50,000 nucleotides of DNA, taken from the NCBI RefSeq assembly GCF_964340395.1, contig NC_135553.1, forward strand, positions 13,980,001 to 14,030,000. Reading direction: 5' to 3'. Each line of letters opens with the position of its first letter. Within the stretch, counting starts at the first letter, position 1. Source of the DNA: Glandiceps talaboti (Eukaryota; Hemichordata; Enteropneusta; Spengelidae). The notes below the pieces were generated by a model. It made no database searches, was not told the DNA's origin, and saw only the letters and a program-made list of their open reading frames with translations. This document shows, one piece after another, positions 11,610 to 23,900 of the stretch. Made by a program: the position numbers and the translations under genes.

Positions 11610-13876
11610 TGCAAGTGCACTGAGTCAAAGTAACAGTTTCAAATAAATGAATATACATTGCATACATAATAAGTCTGTTTTCCGTACATTGGTCATACAC
11701 ATTTTTATATGGGTTTCCTTTCGTATAAAATAAGTCTGTATGATACTAAAACTGCATGTCATGATGAGGCTGCAGGAGGTGTTATTAGTAACCCTTGTAG
11801 AAAAACAACATAGCTTACTGATATTAAGCAACTATTCGCTGCATTCAAACTTAAAAATAACACTGACAAATTCTTCGCAAAGCCTCCGCTAATAATGTTA
11901 TGAAGTCGATGAGACGAACTGTAAGAGTTGGCTCACGGCAACTTTAGTTTCCTGTACACCAGCATTTGCAAATGTGAAACTTAGAAGACAGATGATTAGT
12001 TTCAAAATGACATGTCTTATGCCCCAATCTATCCAGAAATGGTACAGTGCATTTGATTTCTATAAAATATCTGTTCTGTTTGGCGAAGGCCAATTTAAGA
12101 ATTACTCGGAAGTTACAGAAAAAAATTTTATTCATAAAATATCTTTTGGAGACACTAGAAAGGTCGCATTTCATCTATCAATCAGAATATTTTTTGTAAG
12201 ATCTTGTATATAAGTAGGCACATATCAAATCGACTTCAGAGCTATGTATAGAAATAGGGTCCAACCGATAGTTGATAGCAAAGCGCTCGAGGTTACGATG
12301 AGACTTCTGCCAGTAGTAAATGTCAAAGCGTAAAATGCAGGATTAATGTCATTATACGTGTGTTCTGGGCTTCATTATGGCGATTATTACTATGTCATTT
12401 ATCGAGGACAAAAAACAGGTAATGTGAGGGAATCATCATTATATATGACATGCGCTTTCACGCCTGTATTCATCAAGATAGACTTAAGCTGATGAAAGAA
12501 ACATTCTTTGCATTGAAGGGAGTAGTTTGGATAAAAGAGGAAATATCATAAAAAGAGGTATACATTAAGTAGACACAACGAGGCACAAACACACAGGCCG
12601 AGGACACGAACATGGCTAAATACCCCAGATAAAAACCGAACACATAGATTCATTTTAAGTCTAGCTTGGAAGGCTTACTTTCCAAAGTATGGGAGGTCAA
12701 ATGCCAGCCTTGTTTATCAACGTGTTTGATTTTAAATGTCTACTGTCGTAGCAGATAAATTAAGTATATTCTGACGTATCAGACTACCCAAGGATAATAG
12801 TGGGTTCACGCGACATGTACACCGAAGAGAAATACTAAAAGACGTTACTATACAAGCTCTCTAGTCAAAGACAATTTCTTTAAGACTCCAGTGGAACGTT
12901 CAGTTGTAGTTGCAAAGGGGCCATGACTTAATAACAAGGACACAGTAGCCCTGAACCTTTAAGATATCAAGGTGTCTTTTTATTTTTTGGATTCTTTTTT
13001 GGTGGGGGGGGGGGGCAATGTCCACGTCCAATTTCACTATATTTTAGATTTGGTATTTACAAAAAGAGATGTTACTGGTGAATTCGGCACAGAAGGCAAG
13101 TTTAATAGCGATTGCATTCACAAATAACGAAACAAATAATGATCACATTGAGTTGTCGTATTTACATTTTTCATCCAGTAGTAAGGGCCGAGATCAAAAG
13201 TTCAATATTAAGGGATAGAAATAAAATTACTTTACTTCGGGGGAGTGGGGATTGAGCCACTGTAGTGCTCATCCTACAAAAACGATTCTATTCTCAGTCT
13301 TGTAACCATAATGCAAATACATGTATGTCATCATATTGAAAAAGTATATCCTCACTACATATTAGCATTGTATGCATAGCACTACATAGTATGATTCTAC
13401 ATATATATACTGATTTGAAATTGACTGTGCTGTCTGAAACATCAATTTTGACTAACTTAATTCGAAAGGGGGTTGGTGGATGTTTGAGGGGTAGGGGACT
13501 GAGGACGAACAGAATTTCCCTTTTATCCTATATTTAACTATAATTTGTTTTAGCCCCTAAGCTATCACGAGGAAGGACGAATATATTTGTAAAAGAATAT
13601 TGAGTCATTATCGTCCTATCATTGACATATCGTGGGAGTCGATTCTACCTCACAATGTCCTATATATAATCAAAGGACTGGAATCATGCCATACCAAAAA
13701 CATAATGGTAGTTCTGATATCGTCTATTCATTTCTGAAAAATCTTACTATGATGGATCTGTCAGCTTCTAACCAAAACTTAAAAACTTGATTTCTTCACT
13801 ATGGGGTGAAGACACTCCTGCGTCGTGCAATCAGTACGACATTGGGGATAATACTAATGATATCTCATGCTGTGTT
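11610..13876. other. AT-rich stretch with one poly-G run
   Basis: No gene was recognised. A run of about 12 G lies at 13004-13015 and could form a G-quadruplex. Open frames at 11944-12213 on both strands show no domain. Confidence 0.45.
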
Positions 13877-14160
13877 TTATTGCACTGTGTTGTGTTGTGT
13901 TGTGTTGTGTTGTGTTGTGTTGTGATGTGTTGTGTTGTGTTGTGTTGTGTTGTGTTGTGTTGGATTGTGTTGGGTAGGGTATGGTTGTGTTGTGTTGTGT
14001 TGTGTTGTGTTGTGTTGTGTTGTGTTGTGTTGTGTTGTGTTGTGTTTATGTTATGTTATGTCACGTTATAGCACAACATACCATACAATATCATGTTATA
14101 TTATATCATGTCATGTCATATACGTCACATCATATATAAAATCATTTCATTTTTTGTCAT
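13877..14160. repeat. (TGTGT)n pentanucleotide array with decaying ATGTT/ATGTC edge
   Basis: About 35 TTGTG units run to about 14053, then degrade into ATGTT, ATGTC and CATAT-type units to about 14160. Plus-strand frames reading Cys-Val-Val-Leu-Cys are products of the 5-bp period. Confidence 0.95.
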
Positions 14161-15177
14161 AACATATTTTGAACGAAATAACATATTTAACCATGTCTTT
14201 GACTAATGGAAGAAACGGCTCGGAATGGCTCGGAGTTAGTTAAGATAAAATGTCCTCTGTCCTTTCAGTAAAGGCGAAAATAGTTGACATTTCAAGACCT
14301 TACATTTTAACACCTTACATTGAAACTGTGCGGTAGATATGATATTATTGACGATATTCCCGTGGTATTACCAATGAGTCCTCGAGCTTGACGAACATTT
14401 CACCCATTATTCTGTAAGCTTTGCGAAAATATGACACGTTGCCATATCATTTCATCTCTCAATGGCAGGATTAGTGCGTGAATAATGAAAAATACATGTA
14501 ACTCGAGACTGCAACAGGGAGAAGACCATACTTAACACATAAGGACACCAGCAACGAAATAAGATGTATGACTTTTCGCGAATTATTATCCAACTTCTAC
14601 GTCTATAGTAACTATTTTATACGTTGGCGAAATATAGACAAATAAATAAACGATATTCACCAAAGTATAATAACACCTTATCGTATGTTGACGTCTTGAG
14701 GAGGTAGTGTGATAGCGGATATCTCATGATTTGTGCATTCGGCATAGATTCAACCGACCAGTAACCTGTCACATTCCAATTTTGTTATCAAAAGTTGGCA
14801 CAAATTCACGAGGGGTCACATTACGTCTTGTTGCGCCCAAATATGGTCAAGCAGTTAGTGTTTTAAAACACATCATATTCTCTCGTAATATCATCATGAG
14901 TTATTTGACTGTCGTTCCGTCGAGTTCCCGCGTACAATATTTAGCCACCAAACGTACATCTAAGTCAGATGTCTTCTCGAGGTCTGCGAATGCTGTGCCA
15001 CTTTCTTCACAAAATTCCGAAAATATTCCTTTGGAAACCTCTGTGTGAACGCAAAATCTTACCATTTTATGAGAAGGTGCCGACCCCCTCTCGCCAGACT
15101 GCAAGTTACGATAAAACATGATAATACATGAAAAAAACTTCTGGATGGAACACATGCAATAAGTCAATAGATGAGTC
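14161..15177. other. Unassigned region with overlapping open frames on both strands
   Basis: Frames at 14731-15048 (plus, 105 codons) and 14901-15179 (minus, 92 codons) overlap. The minus frame has a balanced composition in its C-terminal half (for example SEFCEESGTAFADLEKTSD), which looks more protein-like than its neighbours, but I recognise no family. It could be a decayed exon or chance. Confidence 0.25.
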
Positions 15178-15553
15178 ATGATGGGCGAATGGTTTAGAGT
15201 GGCCGGCTAGGAGTCTGCAGGTTTCAGGTTCGAACCTCATCGCTGCCGTTTGTTTCTCAATGACTAAAGTCCTTGGGCGAGATTTGAACCACGAATACAC
15301 CTCAGTCAACTCAGCTGTATAATTGGGGACCTGCTGGTAGGATAGAGGTTGCAAAATGCTGCGAATGCTTTAATCATATGCGCTTAGAGAGACTGCAATG
15401 GATTGTGTGCTCCCACGGGAGTTGAGGAAGTAAAGGGTCGTTGTGCTGCTATAGATCCATGCCAGGGGTAATAATTGTAAAGTGCTTTGAACACAAAGTG
15501 GGAAAGGGCTATATAAAAATCAACATTATTATTATGATTATTATTATTATATA
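15178..15553 (+). mobile_element. tRNA-derived SINE, well-preserved copy
   Basis: The head is tRNA-like. An A-box-like TGGTTTAGAGTGG lies at 15190-15202 and a perfect B-box core GGTTCGAACC at 15227-15236, spaced as in a tRNA-type RNA polymerase III promoter. A non-tRNA body follows, including CAGCTGTATAATTGGG near 15311-15326 and CCATGCCAG. The 3' end carries GTAAAGTGCTTTGAAC and GGGCTATATAAAAAT and then an ATTATT-rich simple tail. A diverged copy in the opposite orientation is at 9755-10087. The 3' end resembles that of the LINE fragment at 39010-39780, which would fit mobilisation by such a LINE. Confidence 0.88.
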
Positions 15554-15558
15554 TTATA

Positions 15559-15959
15559 TTATAGCATTACCAATTCCAGTGAATTTTGTGACGTCATCGC
15601 TGTACATTATTACTGATAATGTAGTCCGTTATTGGGCATCGCGGCCCCGGAACGAGCATAACAATACAAGCTTATTTGTTCTGTTTCTTCATACGACTAG
15701 GTATCTTTTCGAAATGTATGTTGTTACTTATGATTGTCATTTCCACTGTTTAAAAATACAACGCATTCATGAAACAAATTTGTGTTCACAGCAGTTCATT
15801 GAAGTGTATATGTGTGTGTGTACGTGTACGTACGTGTGTCGCTATGATTAGTATTCAGCTTCCGGGCCGAACATGACAGACGATGTTCAGCGCTGTGTAT
15901 ATTATACGTTGTTTTGCGTTTCTCGGTCTACAAATTCACTGGAATTGGCAAAGCTATAA
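15559..15959. mobile_element. ~400-bp element with ~28-bp terminal inverted repeats
   Basis: The left end at 15559-15588 (TTATAGCATTACCAATTCC and on) is matched by the reverse complement of the right end at 15931-15959 (CAAATTCACTGGAATTGGC and on) with only a few mismatches. It lies directly after the SINE tail. The interior has no transposase motif, so it would be a non-autonomous (MITE-like) element. A perfect cAMP-response-element palindrome TGACGTCA lies just inside the left end, possibly by chance. The family is unknown. Confidence 0.65.
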
Positions 15960-15966
15960 AATAATA

Positions 15967-16107
15967 ACAATAATGTATGCCCTCCCAGTCCATAATGGAC
16001 TCAAGCAAACTTTGCACTCCATAATGGGCTCGGCTGTCGCCTCGCCCATTATGTCGTTCAAAGTTTGCTTTCGTCCATTATGGGCTGGGAGGGCGTACAT
16101 TATTGTT
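15967..16107. mobile_element. Near-perfect 140-bp palindrome (foldback element)
   Basis: Arms of about 63 bases (15967-16029 and 16044-16107) are complementary with only a handful of mismatches, around a loop of about 14 bases. The outer ends read AACAATAATGTATGCCCTCC and its complement. CCATAATGG-type sub-repeats occur four times in the two arms. It lies immediately after the 400-bp TIR element. It is either a tiny foldback MITE or the hairpin end of a larger element; no coding capacity. Confidence 0.85.
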
Positions 16108-19100
16108 TAAATGTTTATTTAATTATTAATTAAATTGCAGTTTTAATTAAAGTGGTTCCTTTTTATTTTAATATAGAATCAATTACGAATGGAAGACATC
16201 CAACAGCTTTAATTAAATTTCATTTTCATTAGATCGACGCCTTTCGATTATAAAAAAAAATTGTGGATGGTACGCACCCTAAAGTTAATTAATTTGGATT
16301 TTAATTACAGCGACTCCTTTTGATCATGGAAACATGTGTAATAGCATTGCTAATATTATCTTTTGAGATCTACCCTGCAGCAAGCCTGTCTTTGGTTTTT
16401 AAAAACATCTGCTCAGAGTTTACGGACGTGTGCGTGTGCGTCATCTAATACACTATATCCTTTATATGTAAAAGTGATTCTTTCACGTCCATATTTCCAT
16501 TGTACACGTACATTGAAATATTTGATAAGATTACTGAAAAATCTGAATAGCTATGTGAAGTATGTAATAATTTAAAAGTGGAAAAGAAGACACCACACCC
16601 TGCTTAGTATGATGTGTGTAGGTGAAAATGAAATGACAATCCCCTTGTCACGAAGTCTAACATGTATCAAAAGAAATGCGAAAGGGTCTAATAACGATAC
16701 AATGACAAAGAATTTGCCAAGCTTTGTCAAACCAGATAAATATGATGGTAAAGTGTTAATGTGGCTACTGGTGCAGTAAAACTTTTGCCTTAACAGATTA
16801 AGGGTAATTTTTTTTAAAGTTTCATTGCAGGCGCTTTGTCATATGTAATGAAATCATATCGGTATAAATACCGTAGTTCAAATTGGAAATTCGGGCAGTG
16901 CTATATGTATGTAGAACGCTGTAGTCTCAGATGTCATTAGGATATGAAACAGGGGATACATAAACGCCCTAGCACTATTCTACTGATCACTCACGTCACG
17001 ATGACGACAGATCTAGAGTTTCTATCTTATAATGTGCCATTTTAGCTAAATTCTAATGACTTTGGTACATCCACCGCGCCTTTAATAGGTTAGGCAATCA
17101 TTTTTTAGGTACTGAGCACAGAAAGATTGAAGCAAAATTCCATCAAGTCGGCTAGTATTTCTTGACACACAATGTTTTTTAGTTAGAAGGCTAAATGCGA
17201 ATGTTACGACCTTGAGGTTAAAAAAGGGGATTGATCAGAAATGTGATTTGACTGATGTTTTTGACGACACATCAACATCTGATAGGCGACCAATGACGAC
17301 GAAATCCCTACTGTGGTATGTGCGACAGCAACACTTATGTTATTGATAATCCATTGCTCTAATGATTATAGTTCCATTGTTGCGCTTTAAAATGCTCAGA
17401 AATCGATTAAGAATGAAGATATCGATTCAATCGGGATTCAATCGGGTGTCTACTGTCAACAAATACATTTCCTTGAAAACCTATATGTAGATATTCAGTT
17501 CAAAAGGAAATGGAAAATACAAGCAATTTGTGAACACTAGCATTGAAATAAATGTCGTCGTTTTTATCAAAAAGTAGTTAAGCTCAAAATGGGCCGATTT
17601 TTGTAATGCATTTTACATGAAGTACTAATCCTTGCTATCATGTGAACTATTATGCAACCGCAAATCGTTTAAGACCCCTTTTTTACGGTATTTTCAATGG
17701 TCATGTAATCTTAAGAAAGACACCAATAATTAGTTGGGCAAAAATTGAAATATGGCATGCAACTTGTGTGTTGTATGAATGATATATCTTTTATGATCAA
17801 TCGACAAATTATCAAAATGACGTAAAACCAGAAACTGCTTGAGGAAGAACTTTCAAGGTTTGATATTTTTTTAATGTGCACAAAAATGCAAAAGACATGT
17901 AATTTATCATTAACTAATTTTAGTGACATTTGACGTACGGTACAATGAGGCTATCCTAGCGTTTCATTTTTTGGACACGATGGGTTAGTTTTTTTTACAT
18001 ATGGATTGACACATTTCAAATCAAGACTAAAAATAACAGATACACCATACACGCGCGCACACAGCAGGATCCTTTGCCTAATCACACTGAAAAGTGATAA
18101 GCATTGCAATTCTGTTTATATTGCAGAAGAAACAGGCTTCTGCTGCAAACATTACACATGGACGTGGTGAATTTTAATGACTTCAACTATTTAGTTTCCT
18201 ACTGAAAAGCAACATGAATACTTGTCTCTATGTTCATTTATGCGTGGCACCTCTATAATTGTTATTGTTTATTTTGCATTTGATGTGTGTGTAATAAATA
18301 TTATGTCCCTTGTTGAAACGCTAAGGAAACCCCGTTTGCACTGTAAATGTAAAGATCATATATGATGTCATATTAATTATTAAAGACTTTATCAAGACTT
18401 TTTTTATATTCATTTTAAACTTGTTTTTCATTCCCCGTTTTCTAAAATTCAACTCCGTAGAGTATGACATTGTCTTTCATTGACTAGTTCTCAAATGAAT
18501 GGAACCCTCGGAGAGCCGCTTTTATGACGAAAATGTATTACATGCATTTCTACATTTTTCCTAAAGGGATGCATACTTCTAGCAATAGGTTAATCATAAG
18601 CATATTTTATGGCAAAGATTACCAAAACGACCTTTCCTAAATAAAATTATAAGGAGCTCTTAATCCACCTACGTCAAGACTCCATACTTCTTATATCGTT
18701 CTCAGAAGCTGTTAATAGGATGGATGCATTATTGATATGTAAGCTGTCAAGAAAGGGTGATAAAGAATACCCTATGTTACGTATGCATCTCCGTCACTAT
18801 AGCACATGTTGTGGAGTATGTTTTTTCTCATTTCCTGTCTAGCAAAGACCTTTAGATAGGTTATATAAAAGACGAGTAAATGTCATATAGCGTTCTTTGC
18901 CTATATATATGTCAAAGGTCTGACGCCAACTACAGAAGTAAACCTCTGTAAGGAATAGCTTAGTCAGACCATCTTGTTACGCAATATATACACAAACATT
19001 TACGTGTATACATATCGACATTGACAATCCCAATTTTATATACACACACACACATACATGTCATAGTCAAAATAGTTTCATGTTATTTCACTCTTCAACT

Positions 19101-19989
19101 ATATATAAATTTAAAGCCATACAGTAGAATATTTAGGCATATATCCCTCATGCAGTACATTCATGAACAAATCCATTAACAGCTAACAGTGTTTACTACA
19201 CGCATGACAATAAATTTGCATCGGTATGTTTGTAATTCGTTGCACTAATTCAGTAACAAAAAATGCAATTTATCTATTTAATATCTGACTGAGTTCGCTG
19301 AACATCCTATAATAATTTGTTACCAATGCATTGACAAAATAATATACAATACAACGAATCAATATGTTTCATGGTTCGATGGATATCACCTTACAATTCG
19401 CTCCCAATTCGTTTAATAAAATGTGCAATCTACCAATTTCCTATTCTAGCTGTTTCGATCTCAATCAATGTCCGATTTGCATAGCTGTTATCGTCGTCAA
19501 CAAAATTGAATGCAGATGTTACATATTGATAGATCAGGTGAAATAAAGATATATGGAATACCAAGAGACGACACTATTACGTTAAATTGTATCCCTGGTG
19601 TTAATACTATGGCTGTCAAATATAGATTATGTTGGATTAATGTTTACCAGAATAACCAGTCAATGTCTGGATTATAAGCTAGTCCCTGACATACGCTTAA
19701 ACAGTTTGCAAAAGTCGGATAGACAACGTTACATTCCCAGGCACTTATATATATGGTGAAAATGGGAGTACAGCTGTTGCTACTGGAAATCGGCGAATGA
19801 ATTTAATAAACTAAAAACCATGCTAATTCCCAGAATACATCATTCTCTACAGAACATAATTATGGACAATTTTTCACGAATGTTCCTGTTTAATTTCAAA
19901 GAGGGTAAATGAATTTTCAATATTGCTAACATAGACCTATTGCCATATAAAAAGTAGATACACACTGGAAGCTTCTAATAAGGGCATTA
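16108..19989. other. AT-rich stretch, nothing recognised
   Basis: Between 16108 and 16330 are two loosely repeated TTTTAATTA...CTCCTTTT blocks. The rest shows no protein motif, RNA gene or recognised mobile element; all open frames are under about 75 codons. Confidence 0.45.
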
Positions 19990-20911
19990 CAGGGCCGTAG
20001 CCTAACCAAATTGCCAAGGGGGGCAGAACTTGGTGCAATTATGCATTTAAAAATTAGAAAAACGCTAATTTACATAAATGTGCATGTAATTTACATAATA
20101 TATATTTTAGCATACGCAATTAAATATCATATGTGAGGTCAGAAAATATACAAAATGCTTGTCAACGGGTAACCTAACCCATCATATTGGGTAAGTAGGT
20201 CGATTTTATATTTTCACAATGCTTGACAAGGATAAAACAAACCATATATAATGACAGCAAAATTGAAACAATTATGCTATGTATTACATATTATCTGGAA
20301 GTGTATTTTGTTATGGCAAAGCTGAAAGATATTATGTGGATGTGCACATGGTAAATGACTTCTCCTGAAGTTTAATTTCGTACCAAAAAATCCCGAATAA
20401 AGAGCAAAACATTTCAAGACTTTCAGACTTTTGATGGCCCAATGGTCGTAAACTTTTGTTCAATTCTTTTTAGTGCACATTGGATATTTAATCTCAATTC
20501 ATGCTTGTATGCAACATCAGAGCCAAATAAACCACTGTATAAGATATGATATAATTTGGAATAGACTCAAATATATATTGTTACATGTACTATTCAGAAA
20601 ATATAAAGAAATATCCTTAATTTTGAAAAAAATGCGAAGCCCGCATGAGGATATATTGTCCATCACCAGAAAAACATATATGGGTAGGGTGAACAGCTTT
20701 TTTCATTTTTTCTGGCCTAATGTCGTATCTTTCAAAGTAGTTGCCGAAAAGATGTCACATTCAAAGTAAAAAAATGGATGGTGCTTTCTCAAATAAGTAA
20801 CACAACAAAATAATCGTTTTCTTTACCCAATTCCCAAAACTGTTATGGCCTCGTTTATGTTGGAACCCTTGCCCCCCCCCCCACCCACCCACCCCGCAGG
20901 CTACGGTACTG
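19990..20911. mobile_element. hAT-like non-autonomous DNA element
   Basis: The left end reads CAGGGCCGTAGCCT and is followed shortly by a G-run and GGGGGGCA. The reverse complement of the right end reads CAGTACCGTAGCCT and is likewise followed by a long G-run and GGGGGGCA. Termini of the form CAGxxxCGTAGCC with an adjacent G-rich segment are typical of hAT-type elements in invertebrates, a family assignment I make from general knowledge. The 920-bp interior lacks any transposase motif, so it would be non-autonomous. An 8-bp target duplication is not clear; CATT is present at both junctions. Confidence 0.6.
20872..20895 (-). other. G-quadruplex-capable G-run (minus strand)
   Basis: On the minus strand, runs of four, three, three and eleven G are separated by single T residues, meeting the canonical G3+N1-7 quadruplex pattern. 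It forms the subterminal G-rich segment of the hAT-like element. Confidence 0.7.
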
Positions 20912-23900
20912 CATTGACAACTGTGCTCCTCAGCAGAACTATATGAAAGACATAAACTGAAGTATTGAAAATAATTGTATATTCAACGCCCTCTGTAAGC
21001 CGACTTATGCGTTGTGGTAGACGGGCAATGTGAATGTGACTTGCCAATTGATCCGTAGCAATACTGTCAAAGTTAACTAACTTACAGGCTGCTAACTGGT
21101 TGTATTGGGACAAATTAACTTCTCCCAAACATATAACTATTACAATCTTTCCTCATCCATATAGCTATAGTTTACTATGGTGGTCTGAGGGCTTTCTGAA
21201 GTATGTCATTACGTAAAAAAAAGTTGGTCATAATAGGAAGCAGGACATTACGCATTTGCCACGCATGTAATTGATATGCACACATTTAAAATAATTTTTC
21301 ATATTTCACCTAGTGACGTTGTCAGTATTTAGATACAAAACTGGTATAATGTGCTAATTAGTTTAATCAATATGTACCCGTCTTTGGTGAACATTCATAA
21401 TACATTACTGTTTTCATTGTATCTGTCGTTTTGGACAACAATGAGAGATTCAGACAGATCATCTCAAACTCCGGGTACAATATAATAACATTTTACATGT
21501 ATGCAGAGATATCTACATCTAGTTTGAGATGCCATATTGTTAAATAAAATGACTGAAATAGCACAAAAAATATATATGTCGTGACCTAAACATATAAGCT
21601 CATGAGTTCCGGCCCAACATATTTAAAGCTATATCATCACGATGATAGCTAGAAACATTTTGTTTGCCTTAATGCATATTAACAATATATTGCCCATCAG
21701 AGCTGAACATACATCTCACCTTTTAAACTTTACGTTCATCTTCCAAATACGATCCTAACGATATGCGTGATGGGTTTTGAGTGGTTTCAAGATATTTCAA
21801 TAACATGCATTTATTGAAATTGTTGCTGGCATGGCGTAAGATATTATAATATTATTCTGATTGAATTCGTGATATTTTACAGAAAGTGCTTACTCATGTA
21901 TAACTATCCTAATATATGTGGTAATGAACTATTACCTTGAAACCTAATTTTTCTAAATTGATTTGAAGCCTTTATAGTATTTTCTCATTCTTAAACAATT
22001 GCTTTCTTGCATTCATTGATTGAAAGTGTTTCAAAAGCGTTTACGAGCTGATTCGTTCACTTTTAATAAATAAAGACAGACTGAGGAGCATTATTTTCAA
22101 TTTACAGCCAAGGGAAACTAATTTTATATCCCTAACGTATTTAATGATTATCTCCAGAAACCTGAATGCATGACGGTAGGTTAATGATCTAACAATGAAC
22201 TCATAGTCATATACCCATCATATGACGTATCTGTAATGACATGTTTATATTGTTACGTTTTGAAGGAAATCAGTTCCATACTACATACATATTTATCCCG
22301 CTGGCATTTTTTGAAAATTGCATTTTATACACAGTGGTGTTCATCACGAACTGAAAATGTCCAACGGTGCCAGTCACTTTAGCTTATCGCAGACAGTCCC
22401 ATCTCATGTCATTTCAATAACTAGAGGGAAATGATCTATAGAAACAGTGAGATAAGGTCAGACAATTTCAGTTTGTCGCGATGCTCATATACCAAGGTTG
22501 CCATCTGATCGTTAAAAGGTCGAATGGCGAAACTTTGAAGAGGATCATGCGAAATTTTAGAGTGTGTCGTCTATCTGACTGGCTTAGACTCCACTGAAGT
22601 TATCCCGATAAACAGCACAGAAACGACAACCGGTGAGTGCAAGATAAGAAAAAAACAGTGATCAGTTCAGTAGAAACTAACTCCAATTATATTGACTAGT
22701 CAAACCAGCCTCAAGTAAACCTTGATATGCATTGTATTTTTATAGTCCGATTTGCAAATACTTTGTCGTTAGGTGTCACAATAAGATTATTGTACAGCGT
22801 GATGAAAACTAGGGGAGAATTTAATGGGCTCAACTAGAATTGAATTCTATTGGCTACCATTCATACAAACAATTTGTTAGAGATTTTACAGAGCGGGGGC
22901 TTAATCGAAGGCGTTAACGTTATTGGGTGTGTGCCGTTTTCACATTACATCTATTTGCCCTTAGCTATCCAAGTGGATAAATAGTATTGAGGGTTATATT
23001 TGTAATATGGCAAACCATACGTCGGAAAAGTCCGAGTCATTAGCTATCGCGGGAATAAAGTATGGTCATGTTATACTCATCTAGGGCTGCTCGATAAGTA
23101 TATCCAATGCAAAATGAATAACCTCAAATGCCACATGTTTTAGATGTCACTTTTTCTTTAGTATAAAATGCCTGGTTATGGTGGTCGGTGAAATCGTGGC
23201 TGACGAGATATTACTTGTCTATGAACTAAAGACAAACTACTAGTATGTCTCTTTTTGTATATAGAAGTATCACTTAAAGGAAAATTTTGCAGCATTTTTA
23301 ACCCATTACCGACATTCGAAATGAAGGCATTTGCAGTAAGTCATATGACGCTGCTGGTGATGTCTTTTAATCCTACGATATCCCAAAGACGTGTGGGTGT
23401 CTTTGACTGGAGCGACGCCATTAGGGCGAGAAACATTCTTTTTTCTCGTATTTCATGATGTCGAGCGTGTGTCACATAAAAAATGTCAATAAAGATTACA
23501 ATCATTTTCGCAAAACCGTCCATTTTGAAACTAATCTGAGATAGAATTAAAAAAGATTGTGTCTGTGTATTGAAATATGTTTCTACTGAAGATGGTTAAG
23601 AGACACTCATAATTTAGAGTACTACACCTATTCTAGATTCGTCTGTTGTGAATAATCTATGATGAACATGTAATAATTGTTTGACTACGAGTGAATGACC
23701 TCTCATCAGTAAGGTGGAACTATTACGATGGGTTCCGTCCATCCGTCCGTACGTCCGTAATACGTTCTGATTTCTCAGACACGCACTATTATATTTCATT
23801 CAAACCTTGCACAACGGTGACACGTCATATGGGACATACGCATGTCAAGTTGTGTCACTACAGATGCAAATTTAACGAAATGGCTAACATAATTGTATAC

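Noticed and set aside
13787-14162. Cys/Val/Leu-rich open frames
   Set aside because: Product of the TGTGT pentanucleotide array.
15980-16090. CCATAATGG motifs as serum-response (CArG) sites
   Set aside because: CArG needs six A/T bases between CC and GG; here there are five, and the repeats are explained by the palindrome.
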